Positions 18,393-26,714 of a DNA stretch of 52,035 nt are shown one piece after another. The position numbers were made by a program, and so were the translations under genes. Below the pieces are notes generated by a model. It made no database searches and was not told the DNA's origin. It was given only the letters and a program-made list of their open reading frames with translations. The stretch's first letter is position 1. The number at the start of each line of letters is the position of its first letter. This stretch comes from Paludibacteraceae bacterium (GTDB taxonomy: Bacteria > Bacteroidota > Bacteroidia > Bacteroidales > Paludibacteraceae): NCBI GenBank assembly GCA_017649635.1, contig JAGCGM010000252.1, positions 1 to 52,035 on the forward strand. The letters run 5' to 3'.

Positions 18393-18400
18393 ACACCAAA
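18369..18400 (-). promoter_or_regulatory. internal promoter before the radical SAM gene
   Basis: Minus-strand TTTG (18400-18397), 20 bp, TAATTTTG (18376-18369) matches the Bacteroidota consensus. Predicted initiation near 18362 gives a leader of about 118 nt. It could drive the last five genes of the cluster, ending with gmd and fcl. Confidence 0.65.
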
Positions 18401-18435
18401 TGTACAAATTAAATCGTCAAGAAACACGGCAGGGT

Positions 18436-19479
18436 TCAATTTAACTTAAAGAGATGTAAAACGCGAGGCTCCACAATCCTTTTCCATAGTAAAGAAAAGG
18501 CCAATGCTCCAGCAAACGTCAACAAGAAAGTAACAATAAATAAAATATTTCCGTTGGATATAAAATGATCCACATGGAGCTTTTCCACTACCCTAAAGAA
18601 AAGCATGTGACATAAATATATTTCCATGGAAATATCACTTATAAACTTCACATACGGATTATTCAACAAGCCCCTCTCCTCCGTTTTTAAGACAGCATAC
18701 AAAACAAGCGCAGAAAAAACCAACAATTCCGGGAGCAGTTGAATCTTAGGCAACACATAATATCCAACAATCACCAAAGATAATAGCAGCAAAGGTAACC
18801 ACTTGCTACGATCCGATAATTGCATTACATTTTGTCGATACAAAAAGATCAGTCCTCCAACAACAAAGAAAGGGAAGGAATACACGATATTCCATCTGCC
18901 AACAGGGACTACCATCAATTCTGACCGAGAAAAATACGAGACGGCAAGGAAATGTAACAGTGCCGCTATTAATAGCACCAACCAAGCTCTCTTCTTATTG
19001 TCCATTAGGAAAACAAAAAATGGGAATATCATATAAAACACGAACACCACCCCCAAAAACCAACCGACACCAACCACTGATATTCCAGCATTAGGCAAGA
19101 GGCCAAAAGCCAACGTCAAATCAGCAAATCCCTCATACACTTCTGGCCAAGAGGGGTTCACCGCGATGTCTATCATTACCAAAAACGCAAAAAATGGCAG
19201 AATCCTCGTATAACGTTTTTTATAGAAGGAAGCCAAATTCACCTGCCCCTGTTTGAATCTGTCATAATATCCGCAACACATGCCGAAGGCACTCACAATC
19301 ATAAAGAGAAAGGTGAAATTTGTGAACGAATTGACAATGGGATTCAAGACCTCAGGGTATAACGAGCGATTCGAATTAGCCAACACATGCATCATTACAA
19401 TACCAACTGCCGCTATCGCCCGTAGTCCATCCAAAGAGGGGTATCGGGTACAAGTATTCTTTAGATCCACCATTGACAT
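18436..19479 (-). CDS. acyltransferase family 3 membrane protein
   Basis: 347-residue membrane protein of the acyltransferase-3 family. It has the N-terminal YPSLDGLRAIAAVGIVMMHV signature with the conserved His, about ten hydrophobic helices, and FYKKRYTRILPFFAFLVMID as the first cytoplasmic loop. ISMEIYLCHMLFFRVV near the C-terminus is typical. It probably O-acetylates a residue of the polysaccharide. The start lies 3 bp after the upstream glycosyltransferase stop, consistent with one operon. Confidence 0.9.
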   Translation of the reverse strand: MSMVDLKNTCTRYPSLDGLRAIAAVGIVMMHVLANSNRSLYPEVLNPIVNSFTNFTFLFMIVSAFGMCCGYYDRFKQGQVNLASFYKKRYTRILPFFAFLVMIDIAVNPSWPEVYEGFADLTLAFGLLPNAGISVVGVGWFLGVVFVFYMIFPFFVFLMDNKKRAWLVLLIAALLHFLAVSYFSRSELMVVPVGRWNIVYSFPFFVVGGLIFLYRQNVMQLSDRSKWLPLLLLSLVIVGYYVLPKIQLLPELLVFSALVLYAVLKTEERGLLNNPYVKFISDISMEIYLCHMLFFRVVEKLHVDHFISNGNILFIVTFLLTFAGALAFSLLWKRIVEPRVLHLFKLN

Positions 19480-19482
19480 GAA

Positions 19483-20640
19483 CTATATGTTATATATGTC
19501 GACAATCTGTTCCACATACTTGTCGGAAGAGTAACGACTCTGCGCAGACATAGAGATAGCCTCATAGTCAAAAGAGGCATTCCACATCCTTTCAATTTTA
19601 TTTTTCAGGTCTTTCTGATCTCCGCTTTCGAACGTCATTCCAGAAACGCCAGGTTCTATCAACTCCGGAATTCCTCCGATATTCGCACCTAAAACTGGAG
19701 TACCCAATGCCAGAGATTCAATTACCGTCAATGGATTATTTTCGCTCCACTCCGAAGGGATTACCATAAAACGAGCGCCCTCCAGCACAGGACGAAACTC
19801 TTCCCATTTCTGCTGCCCCAAAAACTCAATATTGGCATTCCCGTATTTACTTCGCAATTCAGGTTCCAGCTCACCTCCACCTATCACAACTAACTTATAT
19901 GGCAATTCCGCGGCGACACGACAAAGAGTCTCTATTCCTTTCACCTTCGTCAATCTGCCCAGATACACGTAATAATCGGACTTCTCAAACGATGGGTTTT
20001 CAACTTTCTTTATGTCGATAAAGTTACATAGTACCCGAAACTTATCCGCATCATAGCCTCCCTGTATACAAGTATCTGCCATGAACTGGCTCGGAGGCAG
20101 GAATAAGTCACAAGACTTCTGCAATCTTTCTTTGTTCCATTTCTTCGCCTCTAAATATCCGACGACAGCTCCCGGCAAACTTCCGGGCATACATCGATGT
20201 TTGACCACAGCTTTTTTATCAGTGAAGCATTCTGTACACCATTTCCCGTCACGCATGCATGTATAACACGGGCATACCAACTTGGAATCATGCAACGTCC
20301 ATACGACACGGATACCTCTGTCGTGCGCAATTTCAGCGATAACAGGAGAGAGTTGAGTGTGGATATTATTGAGATGGACCACATCCGGCTTGAAATCATC
20401 CAACAATGCACTGAACTTCCTTCTCACCTCCGAGTCTCCAAACGGGCGAGAAAAAGCCTTTACTACAGACATGTTCGACGGCCAATACCGACTCCATTCC
20501 GAGGATTGATTTTCCGGATAATCCATGGCGAAAATCGCCACCTCATGACCCTTGGATTTTAACAAACGCTCCAGTTCCATCGTATAGATGCAGTCTCCAC
20601 CTCGACGATAATAAAATTTATTGGAAAGAAGAACCCTCAT
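19483..20640 (-). CDS. glycosyltransferase family 4 with a cysteine-rich insert
   Basis: 385-residue GT-B protein. The N-terminal domain has NKFYYRRGGDCIYTMELERL and VVHLNNIHTQLSP. The donor domain has YYVYLGRLTKVKGIETLC and PSEWSENNPLTVIESLALG. Residues about 128-160 carry a cysteine cluster (CPCYTCMRDGKWCTECF, then HRCMPGS), seen in a subset of GT4 enzymes and possibly metal-binding or disulfide-forming. Acceptor and donor are unknown. It lies 8 bp after the beta-helix gene and 3 bp before the acyltransferase. Confidence 0.92.
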   Translation of the reverse strand: MRVLLSNKFYYRRGGDCIYTMELERLLKSKGHEVAIFAMDYPENQSSEWSRYWPSNMSVVKAFSRPFGDSEVRRKFSALLDDFKPDVVHLNNIHTQLSPVIAEIAHDRGIRVVWTLHDSKLVCPCYTCMRDGKWCTECFTDKKAVVKHRCMPGSLPGAVVGYLEAKKWNKERLQKSCDLFLPPSQFMADTCIQGGYDADKFRVLCNFIDIKKVENPSFEKSDYYVYLGRLTKVKGIETLCRVAAELPYKLVVIGGGELEPELRSKYGNANIEFLGQQKWEEFRPVLEGARFMVIPSEWSENNPLTVIESLALGTPVLGANIGGIPELIEPGVSGMTFESGDQKDLKNKIERMWNASFDYEAISMSAQSRYSSDKYVEQIVDIYNI

Positions 20641-20648
20641 ATTTGAAT

Positions 20649-22424
20649 CTAATATACTATTTCCTCCACTTTAACATTTGACATCAAAAATGAATTGGTC
20701 GTTATCCCACAAATTGGGACGACCTGATTCTTGTATATCTTCGTGGGGAAAAAACAATATTTGGCTTTTTTTATGTTTTCCCCGTCATATTTCACATCCG
20801 GCACCAACTTCTTCTTGTTAAAAGTACAATCTGTGAACTTTTTCACATTTCGTTTGGTTGGGAAGAAAGAGATGAAGAAGTTCTTACCATCCGAGGTAAT
20901 GTCACATGAGTGCCAACGCTCGTTCCCCCCACAGGAATACGGAAACTTTGATTCCACCTTGCAATTCTTCAGAGTGACATTCGCGGTCGACAGATCAGGA
21001 TTGGCATTTCCCAACCGCATCGCAGCACACTTGATATTACAATTATCAAACGTATATGTTCCAGCAAATCCGCCACGATAACCATCCAGGACCCCATTTT
21101 GAGTAGTAATGTTACAATCCTTCAACGTGACACGATACTTGTCGGGATCCTTCATTTGGGCATTCATTACACCTACGCAATAGATATTATGCCATTTACC
21201 CTCATACCCATGGTACTGCACATAATCATTTTCATACTTTATGTCACACTTTTCGAAAGTAATATTCCACTGCGCATTTATATTTTTCCCCTTATTAGGC
21301 ACCAACAACGGGCATCCGGATAACGGGTCGGACTCACACCGTTTAGAGACGAAACTACATCCTCGCATTTTACCTTCAACAGAATAATTCAGATTCGCAT
21401 CCTCCCTATAATCATATAAGATGAAAAAGTTGGCTCCCCTCACTCTGTTTTTCGATTCAAAAGAACAGTTATCCACACTGAACTTAATACGGCAATCCTG
21501 CTTGTTTTCTTTATGGGATGACAGACAAATAAACTCGTCACCGGAATCCTTAATGAACTTACAATCGGAGACAAAGACCTTCGAAACATCCGATTTCAGT
21601 TTTTCCATCATCATCAGCCATATCATTCCGCCCCTTTTACTTCCACCACAATTGTCAAAACGGCAACCCTTAACAGAAAGGCTGTCAACGCTTTCAACCG
21701 TAATTACATTCACATTGTTTTTCCTTCCAAGATTAGTGACGTTCACATTCTCAAAAGAGGTGTTTTGGGCATAGGTCCTAAAAACATAAAAATTTCCATC
21801 GTTTTTAGCGTACGTATCCGTCAAGTTGACCTCAACATTCAGATTCCGATAAGACGAACGGGCAATACCAGATTGGAATTTCTCATAAAACAACACCATT
21901 GTGCCACCCGTAAATCCCTCATAAAATCCCTGGTTGACGACCAAAGTCGCATTATTCCCATCCACAACCAGATCATGGCTGTAATAGAAAGCGCCGCCAC
22001 TGTGTGTCCGAGAATTAATCAAATACCTTTTCCCTTCCGAGAACAAAACCGTATCTGCGCAAGCCAAACATCTTCTGATACTCTCTCTGTCATCGGTAAC
22101 GCCATCTCCCTTTGCGCCAAACCACTCAGGTCGTGCTACGGAGAAGCGCCAAGAATCAGGGAATCTCACATTCTCGAAGCTACTGTTTTCATTAGATCGG
22201 ACACGAACATGCTCTCCCACCAAAACGGAATTACGAATAACACCGTCATGGACATTCAAGACAGAATGCGCATCAAAAGCACACGTGTCACCTTTCAAAT
22301 CATGGAGTCCCGACACCTTGTACACATTCCCCTCATGCAGAAATGACGATTCATTAAAGCATGACACGCAAAAGAGCATCACAACGCAAAACAAAGATGC
22401 CGATATACACCTATTTAACCTCAT
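20649..22424 (-). CDS. exported right-handed beta-helix protein (pectate-lyase-like), probable lipoprotein
   Basis: 591-residue protein. A hydrophobic N-terminus ends in FCVSC at residue 22, a plausible but non-ideal lipobox. WFGAKGDGVTDDRESIRRC at about 100-118 is the hallmark of the pectate-lyase-3-like superfamily. The rest shows parallel beta-helix rungs, many of the form (V/F)xxCxF (for example KGCRFDNCGG, VSDCKFIKDSGDEF, NCSFESKN, FEKCDIKYEN). Such folds serve as polysaccharide lyases, epimerases or depolymerases. Here it is embedded in a biosynthetic cluster, so it may trim, epimerise or bind the polymer outside the cell. No catalytic residues can be assigned with confidence. It overlaps the pyruvyltransferase gene by 4 bp. 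Confidence 0.8.
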   Translation of the reverse strand: MRLNRCISASLFCVVMLFCVSCFNESSFLHEGNVYKVSGLHDLKGDTCAFDAHSVLNVHDGVIRNSVLVGEHVRVRSNENSSFENVRFPDSWRFSVARPEWFGAKGDGVTDDRESIRRCLACADTVLFSEGKRYLINSRTHSGGAFYYSHDLVVDGNNATLVVNQGFYEGFTGGTMVLFYEKFQSGIARSSYRNLNVEVNLTDTYAKNDGNFYVFRTYAQNTSFENVNVTNLGRKNNVNVITVESVDSLSVKGCRFDNCGGSKRGGMIWLMMMEKLKSDVSKVFVSDCKFIKDSGDEFICLSSHKENKQDCRIKFSVDNCSFESKNRVRGANFFILYDYREDANLNYSVEGKMRGCSFVSKRCESDPLSGCPLLVPNKGKNINAQWNITFEKCDIKYENDYVQYHGYEGKWHNIYCVGVMNAQMKDPDKYRVTLKDCNITTQNGVLDGYRGGFAGTYTFDNCNIKCAAMRLGNANPDLSTANVTLKNCKVESKFPYSCGGNERWHSCDITSDGKNFFISFFPTKRNVKKFTDCTFNKKKLVPDVKYDGENIKKAKYCFFPTKIYKNQVVPICGITTNSFLMSNVKVEEIVY

Positions 22425-23551
22425 ATAGTAGATTTCAAATAATCCGAATATACCGATTTACAACGATTCAATCTTTCCTTCAGGTCATAATTCCGATAAA
22501 AATCCAACAACGAATCTATTCTTTCCTTCATATTCAAAACAGAAATTCCATCATCCACATAACCGATAAAGGAATTAGGGTATAAATCGAAGTCACGCAA
22601 AAGGGAAACCTGCTTGGAATCACCTAAAGAGGAGACAAGATTTCCACGAGATTTCACGTACATGAAGAATGGAACAGCATTTTTTAAACAGAAAACGCCA
22701 TCATGGAATCTGTGCGTTATGACAAAACTGAACTTGCCATATATCCCCATCTGCTCCAATGGACCCATGTCATTCAAACTAACATCGCACCATGCAACCG
22801 GCCGCGGAGAATACACCACATATCCCAACGAATGCAACTGATCAGTGATATGCATCATCCAATTATCATCGCCACAAGTATGGACAAAGACAGACTTCTC
22901 CGGAATCGATAAATTTCTTTTCTTTAAATATGCATCAACATATTGATAATCAATATCAAAAGAGAAGGTTGGATCAGGAATATAACATAATTTATCCTCC
23001 GACAGGAAATGGCGGAATAAAGAATAAGAAGCATGGTCTCTGACGGCAATGTGGGAAAATTGGGAGACTGCGACACGCATCTCCTCCAACTGTTTCTCCG
23101 ACAACGAATCATAATCAAGATTCTTCACGGATGCGGCCAAAATAATTTTCTCCGCTTTGACATTCAACAGCCAATAGGCGGAAAGCCCATTCTCACCCTT
23201 CCTCAGGCGATCCAATTCCAACACCGTATCCGCGCCAACATAAATCCGATCATATCCCCTATCATTGATATAAGAAATAGCCTTCTTCACATCACGTATC
23301 GTACGGTCCTTTTTTATATTCAGATATTTCTTTCGGAACTCGGCGTACTTTCTTATCCGTTCACAATCACGCAAAACACTTTTTATCGACGTGCTTTTGA
23401 ATGGCTTATTGAAATTATAAAAACCATGGAATGGTATAATCTCCACCTCATCATTTTCATGAAGAGACTTGACCATTAAATACGTGGAATAAGCCTGTAA
23501 ATTCGTGCCGAAGTTCAAATCTCCGTAATAAGTCAAGATTCCAATTTTCAT
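22421..23551 (-). CDS. polysaccharide pyruvyl transferase family protein
   Basis: 376-residue GT-B-like protein. It has the N-terminal ILTYYGDLNFGTNLQAYSTY, YDRIYVGADTVLEL, the central AASVKNLDYDSLSE and HIAVRDHASYSLFRHF, CYIPDPTFSFD, and the C-terminal FVITHRFHDGVFCLKNAVPF (conserved RFH). These fit the PS_pyruv_trans family, whose members add ketal pyruvate from phosphoenolpyruvate to sugars. The start overlaps the nitroreductase stop by 4 bp. Several paralogues in Bacteroidota have unproven substrates, so pyruvylation is a family-level inference. Confidence 0.88.
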   Translation of the reverse strand: MKIGILTYYGDLNFGTNLQAYSTYLMVKSLHENDEVEIIPFHGFYNFNKPFKSTSIKSVLRDCERIRKYAEFRKKYLNIKKDRTIRDVKKAISYINDRGYDRIYVGADTVLELDRLRKGENGLSAYWLLNVKAEKIILAASVKNLDYDSLSEKQLEEMRVAVSQFSHIAVRDHASYSLFRHFLSEDKLCYIPDPTFSFDIDYQYVDAYLKKRNLSIPEKSVFVHTCGDDNWMMHITDQLHSLGYVVYSPRPVAWCDVSLNDMGPLEQMGIYGKFSFVITHRFHDGVFCLKNAVPFFMYVKSRGNLVSSLGDSKQVSLLRDFDLYPNSFIGYVDDGISVLNMKERIDSLLDFYRNYDLKERLNRCKSVYSDYLKSTI

Positions 23552-24519
23552 ACAAAACTCGTATATTTACGGTAATCCATTCTATGGGAAACAGCGACCT
23601 TATAATTATCAGGATATGAGCCAACGCCTATCAATATCACAGGGAAATAACTCTCCTTTATTCCCATGCTTTTCTTTATCCCTTTTATCACCGAAGGCTT
23701 ATGCCCCATCGTCAAAGGGATTGCCGCAACGCCCAAGCTATGCAACGAATATAGGAAATTCATCGCATACATTCCGCCATCCACATACAATTGATGCAAC
23801 TCGTTTATATTATAGGCACATAAATCACCACAGATCAACACCCCATATTGCATCTCCTTGTAAAAGCCGTTGCAGCCTTTCTGAAGTTCGAACAACTTAT
23901 CCCGAATGGCATCGCTTTTATATATATAGACTTTCCATGGCTGTCTATTACATGCGGAAGGCGTCTTTTCGCACATTTTCAACGCACGTTCCAACACAGA
24001 TATACTAACGGGAGTTTCCCCAAAATCCCTGACAGAGTACCGTGTTTGCGAGAAAACAGGGAATGAAGAATCCAGAGAGGAAAGCAAATCCTGACGATTC
24101 TTACGAATAATACCGCCGCATTCCACTCTTTTCAAGCCCTCACTCTTTTCCAACGCCTCAATCGAAGACCTTATATCGGACATGTCAGCACCCAGTTCCT
24201 CATTGAAGGAAACATATCTCCACAGAATACCGCAATAATTGGATACCACGTCTTTATCACCACCTATGCTTAGGAATCGCTTCAAATCAGAAATAATGCC
24301 TATGGCCTTCTCCTTCCCGAATCCCACCTTCACAGAGCCGATCGACATGCCTTTTTCCAACGCATGTGTCCGGATGTCCAAGTCAGTACGGAATTTGTCC
24401 TTATCCTTGTTCCTTCCGCCATTGGCTATATACTTAGCATAAACAACGCTCTCAACAAGCTTTTCCAATAGTATTCTAAAAAACAAGATGATCTTGGATT
24501 GTTTTAGATATCTGATCAT
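23548..24519 (-). CDS. nitroreductase family protein in polysaccharide cluster
   Basis: 323-residue protein. About 140 residues of poorly conserved helical N-terminus (including ALEKGMSIGSVKVGFGKEKA) precede a nitroreductase-fold flavoprotein domain with SQTRYSVRDF, TPSACNRQPWKVYIY (FMN contact) and LHSLGVAAIPLTMG. Nitroreductase-family proteins often sit beside polysaccharide pyruvyl transferases in capsule loci, but I know of no proven role there. It overlaps both neighbours by 4 bp. A redox step on a nucleotide-sugar or on the pyruvyl donor is speculation. Confidence 0.85.
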   Translation of the reverse strand: MIRYLKQSKIILFFRILLEKLVESVVYAKYIANGGRNKDKDKFRTDLDIRTHALEKGMSIGSVKVGFGKEKAIGIISDLKRFLSIGGDKDVVSNYCGILWRYVSFNEELGADMSDIRSSIEALEKSEGLKRVECGGIIRKNRQDLLSSLDSSFPVFSQTRYSVRDFGETPVSISVLERALKMCEKTPSACNRQPWKVYIYKSDAIRDKLFELQKGCNGFYKEMQYGVLICGDLCAYNINELHQLYVDGGMYAMNFLYSLHSLGVAAIPLTMGHKPSVIKGIKKSMGIKESYFPVILIGVGSYPDNYKVAVSHRMDYRKYTSFV

Positions 24520-25604
24520 TTACAAATCGACTTAAAATAATTCAAATACTTGGAAGCGACACTTTCGACGCTATATGTTCCATCGACCTTTTCTTTCAAC
24601 TTACGCTTCATCTCCGCATACCTTTCGCCCCTTGACTCGTAAGCTTTCACAATCGTGTCAACCAACGAGTCTACATTATTCGCCTGGAACAAGAAACCGA
24701 CTTGCCCATCTTCCACATGTTCCGAGAAGCCATCAATGTCGGAAGCTATCACAGGCATATCGTACGCATATGCGATCATGTGCGGGCCACTCTGCGCGAC
24801 ATTCGAATAAGGGAGCAACAAATAATCACATTTGGTGAATAATTCAGGTATGAATTTGTCATCCACACGTTTAAAATAGGTTTTAATCGACTTACAATCA
24901 CCTATTTGCGCAAGATATTCCGATGCGTCATCACATTTACCCGCAATCAACAAGGAGACATTCTCCTGGATTCCGCAAGGCAATTGTTTTATTGCGCTAA
25001 TAGCTAAATCCAACCGCTTATTAAGTTTGATGTTGCCAAAGAAAAGCAAGTTCAACTTGGATTCATCCATATGAAACTCATCAGTTATCTCATCCCCATA
25101 ACTTTTCACCGTCATTGGACAAAGCATGATGGATTTTCCGGAGAATCTCGAGCAGAAATAATCGACCAGATGCTTGCTGAAAATATGGAAATTCTCACCA
25201 TACGAGAAAACGAAATTCAGGTATCTAGTCATCAATCGCTTATGAGGCCACCCCGAGTAAGGGATTATATTATGCGCCGCATGTATTATTTTCTTCCTGT
25301 CAAACTTATGGAAAAGGTAAAAATAATAATACGGGAAGCCCACAAAATCCGAATACACAAGGCTAATATCATCTGCGACGACATCCGAGAAAATCCTTTT
25401 GTAATCAAACAACACACGAGGGTCCATACTTTTATGGCTCAACTCATATATTTCACAATCCAAAGAATTATCCACGTATATGTTTTTGTTCGTACGGATA
25501 ACTTTCCATTGTATATCCATACCCAAAACCTCTTTCATATACGGGACTATCTGAAAATCAACATCAATGAAATAATCCGCTGTTATCCAAACGATTTTCT
25601 TCAT
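24516..25604 (-). CDS. glycosyltransferase (GT4-like)
   Basis: 362-residue GT-B protein. The acceptor half has VVADDISLVYSDFVGFPYY and IIHAAHNIIPYSG. The donor half starts at LNLLFFGNIKLNKRLDLAIS, followed by LLIAGKCDD and YLLLPYSNVAQSGPHMIAYA. The usual EX7E motif is degenerate (GPHMIAYAYDMPVIASD), so it is a divergent member. It overlaps the nitroreductase start by 4 bp and follows wbsX by 9 bp. The sugar is unknown. Confidence 0.87.
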   Translation of the reverse strand: MKKIVWITADYFIDVDFQIVPYMKEVLGMDIQWKVIRTNKNIYVDNSLDCEIYELSHKSMDPRVLFDYKRIFSDVVADDISLVYSDFVGFPYYYFYLFHKFDRKKIIHAAHNIIPYSGWPHKRLMTRYLNFVFSYGENFHIFSKHLVDYFCSRFSGKSIMLCPMTVKSYGDEITDEFHMDESKLNLLFFGNIKLNKRLDLAISAIKQLPCGIQENVSLLIAGKCDDASEYLAQIGDCKSIKTYFKRVDDKFIPELFTKCDYLLLPYSNVAQSGPHMIAYAYDMPVIASDIDGFSEHVEDGQVGFLFQANNVDSLVDTIVKAYESRGERYAEMKRKLKEKVDGTYSVESVASKYLNYFKSICK

Positions 25605-25613
25605 TCCTTTCCT

Positions 25614-26714
25614 TTATCTACATTCCTCTATCGCAGCCCTAAGAGCTTCTATATATCCTTTTCCGAACTTCAGGTCCGGTTCCATATAATTCCCCTCCGC
25701 CCATTCATTCCAGGAGCGAAGGAAAACGATCTGGCGGTTCTCCGGTTTATTCTTAATACGACGGAATACCATCTTTGCATGTTCCTTGAACAATTCAGGC
25801 GTGGAGTTGTAAAGGATAGTCGCACCACTACCTAACCTCGGAGAATGATCCCAATTCGGCACTATTGTCGGGAAAACATCTTCCCGTTCGAATAGTTCAG
25901 AATCATACATATTTATCGCCTTCGCATAATTCATCGTGAACAAAGGACGGCGCAGGAAATGGTTATTGACAAAGCGTTTAACCTTCGCCTTAAAGCCATC
26001 CTGGTTATTCCAAGGCTCCATCAACAGAGAGAGGTTCTGCGCATCCGTCTTATTATACGCCGGATCATCAATCAAGCTTTTCATCTTCACATGAGAGACG
26101 AAATAGAAACCCGGCAAACCATTTTCCTTCGCCAATGACTGCCAGATCGACATAAACCGGTCAACATCAGGGATATCAGCCACCGCATAAAAAAGAAAAA
26201 GAAGTTTTGAATCGACTTTATAGTACCTCTCGTCTTTAAATGCAGGCAACATCGTATAAAAATGGTTCTTAATATCCTCATCTCCCGTATACGTCTGTTC
26301 TATCAACATTTCCTTGGAGACCCTGCTCACATCAGCGTTCCAGTTCTTACGTTCCCAGGAATGGTTTGCCCACCCCAAGCAGAACGGGAACTGAGGTTCT
26401 CCCAATCGGACGACCTCCTGCAAGGGCATCTCCATGAGTTGCTTCCCGTTTCCGAACCAATAATGCCAATAACAAAAAGCGGATACTCCAGCCTCCTTGG
26501 CCAACTCCGCCTGCCGATTCCTAACCTCCGGTATCCTTAAATCATAATACCCTAAATCTGCAGGAACCCTAGGTTGGTAATGGCCTCTAAAAAGAGGTGC
26601 CGCCTTTCCCACATTTGTCCATTCAGTAAATCCTCTACCCCACCATTCCTCATTTTCCTTGAACGGATGGAACTGAGGAAGATAAAACGCTATCACTTGA
26701 GGCTTCCATGCCAT
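25614..26714 (-). CDS. WbsX family glycosyltransferase-like protein
   Basis: 366-residue WbsX-family (GH99-like fold) protein common in O-antigen loci. It begins PQVIAFYLPQFHPFKENEEWW and GFTEWTNVGKA, the family hallmark, then FCYWHYWFGNGKQLME and LGWANHSWERKNW, and ends with FLRSWNEWAEGNYMEPD. The ATG at 26714 fits homolog starts. The first 65 bp overlap the end of the upstream polymerase gene in another frame. The family is called a glycosyltransferase because of its loci; catalytic proof is limited. Confidence 0.9.
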   Translation of the reverse strand: MAWKPQVIAFYLPQFHPFKENEEWWGRGFTEWTNVGKAAPLFRGHYQPRVPADLGYYDLRIPEVRNRQAELAKEAGVSAFCYWHYWFGNGKQLMEMPLQEVVRLGEPQFPFCLGWANHSWERKNWNADVSRVSKEMLIEQTYTGDEDIKNHFYTMLPAFKDERYYKVDSKLLFLFYAVADIPDVDRFMSIWQSLAKENGLPGFYFVSHVKMKSLIDDPAYNKTDAQNLSLLMEPWNNQDGFKAKVKRFVNNHFLRRPLFTMNYAKAINMYDSELFEREDVFPTIVPNWDHSPRLGSGATILYNSTPELFKEHAKMVFRRIKNKPENRQIVFLRSWNEWAEGNYMEPDLKFGKGYIEALRAAIEECR

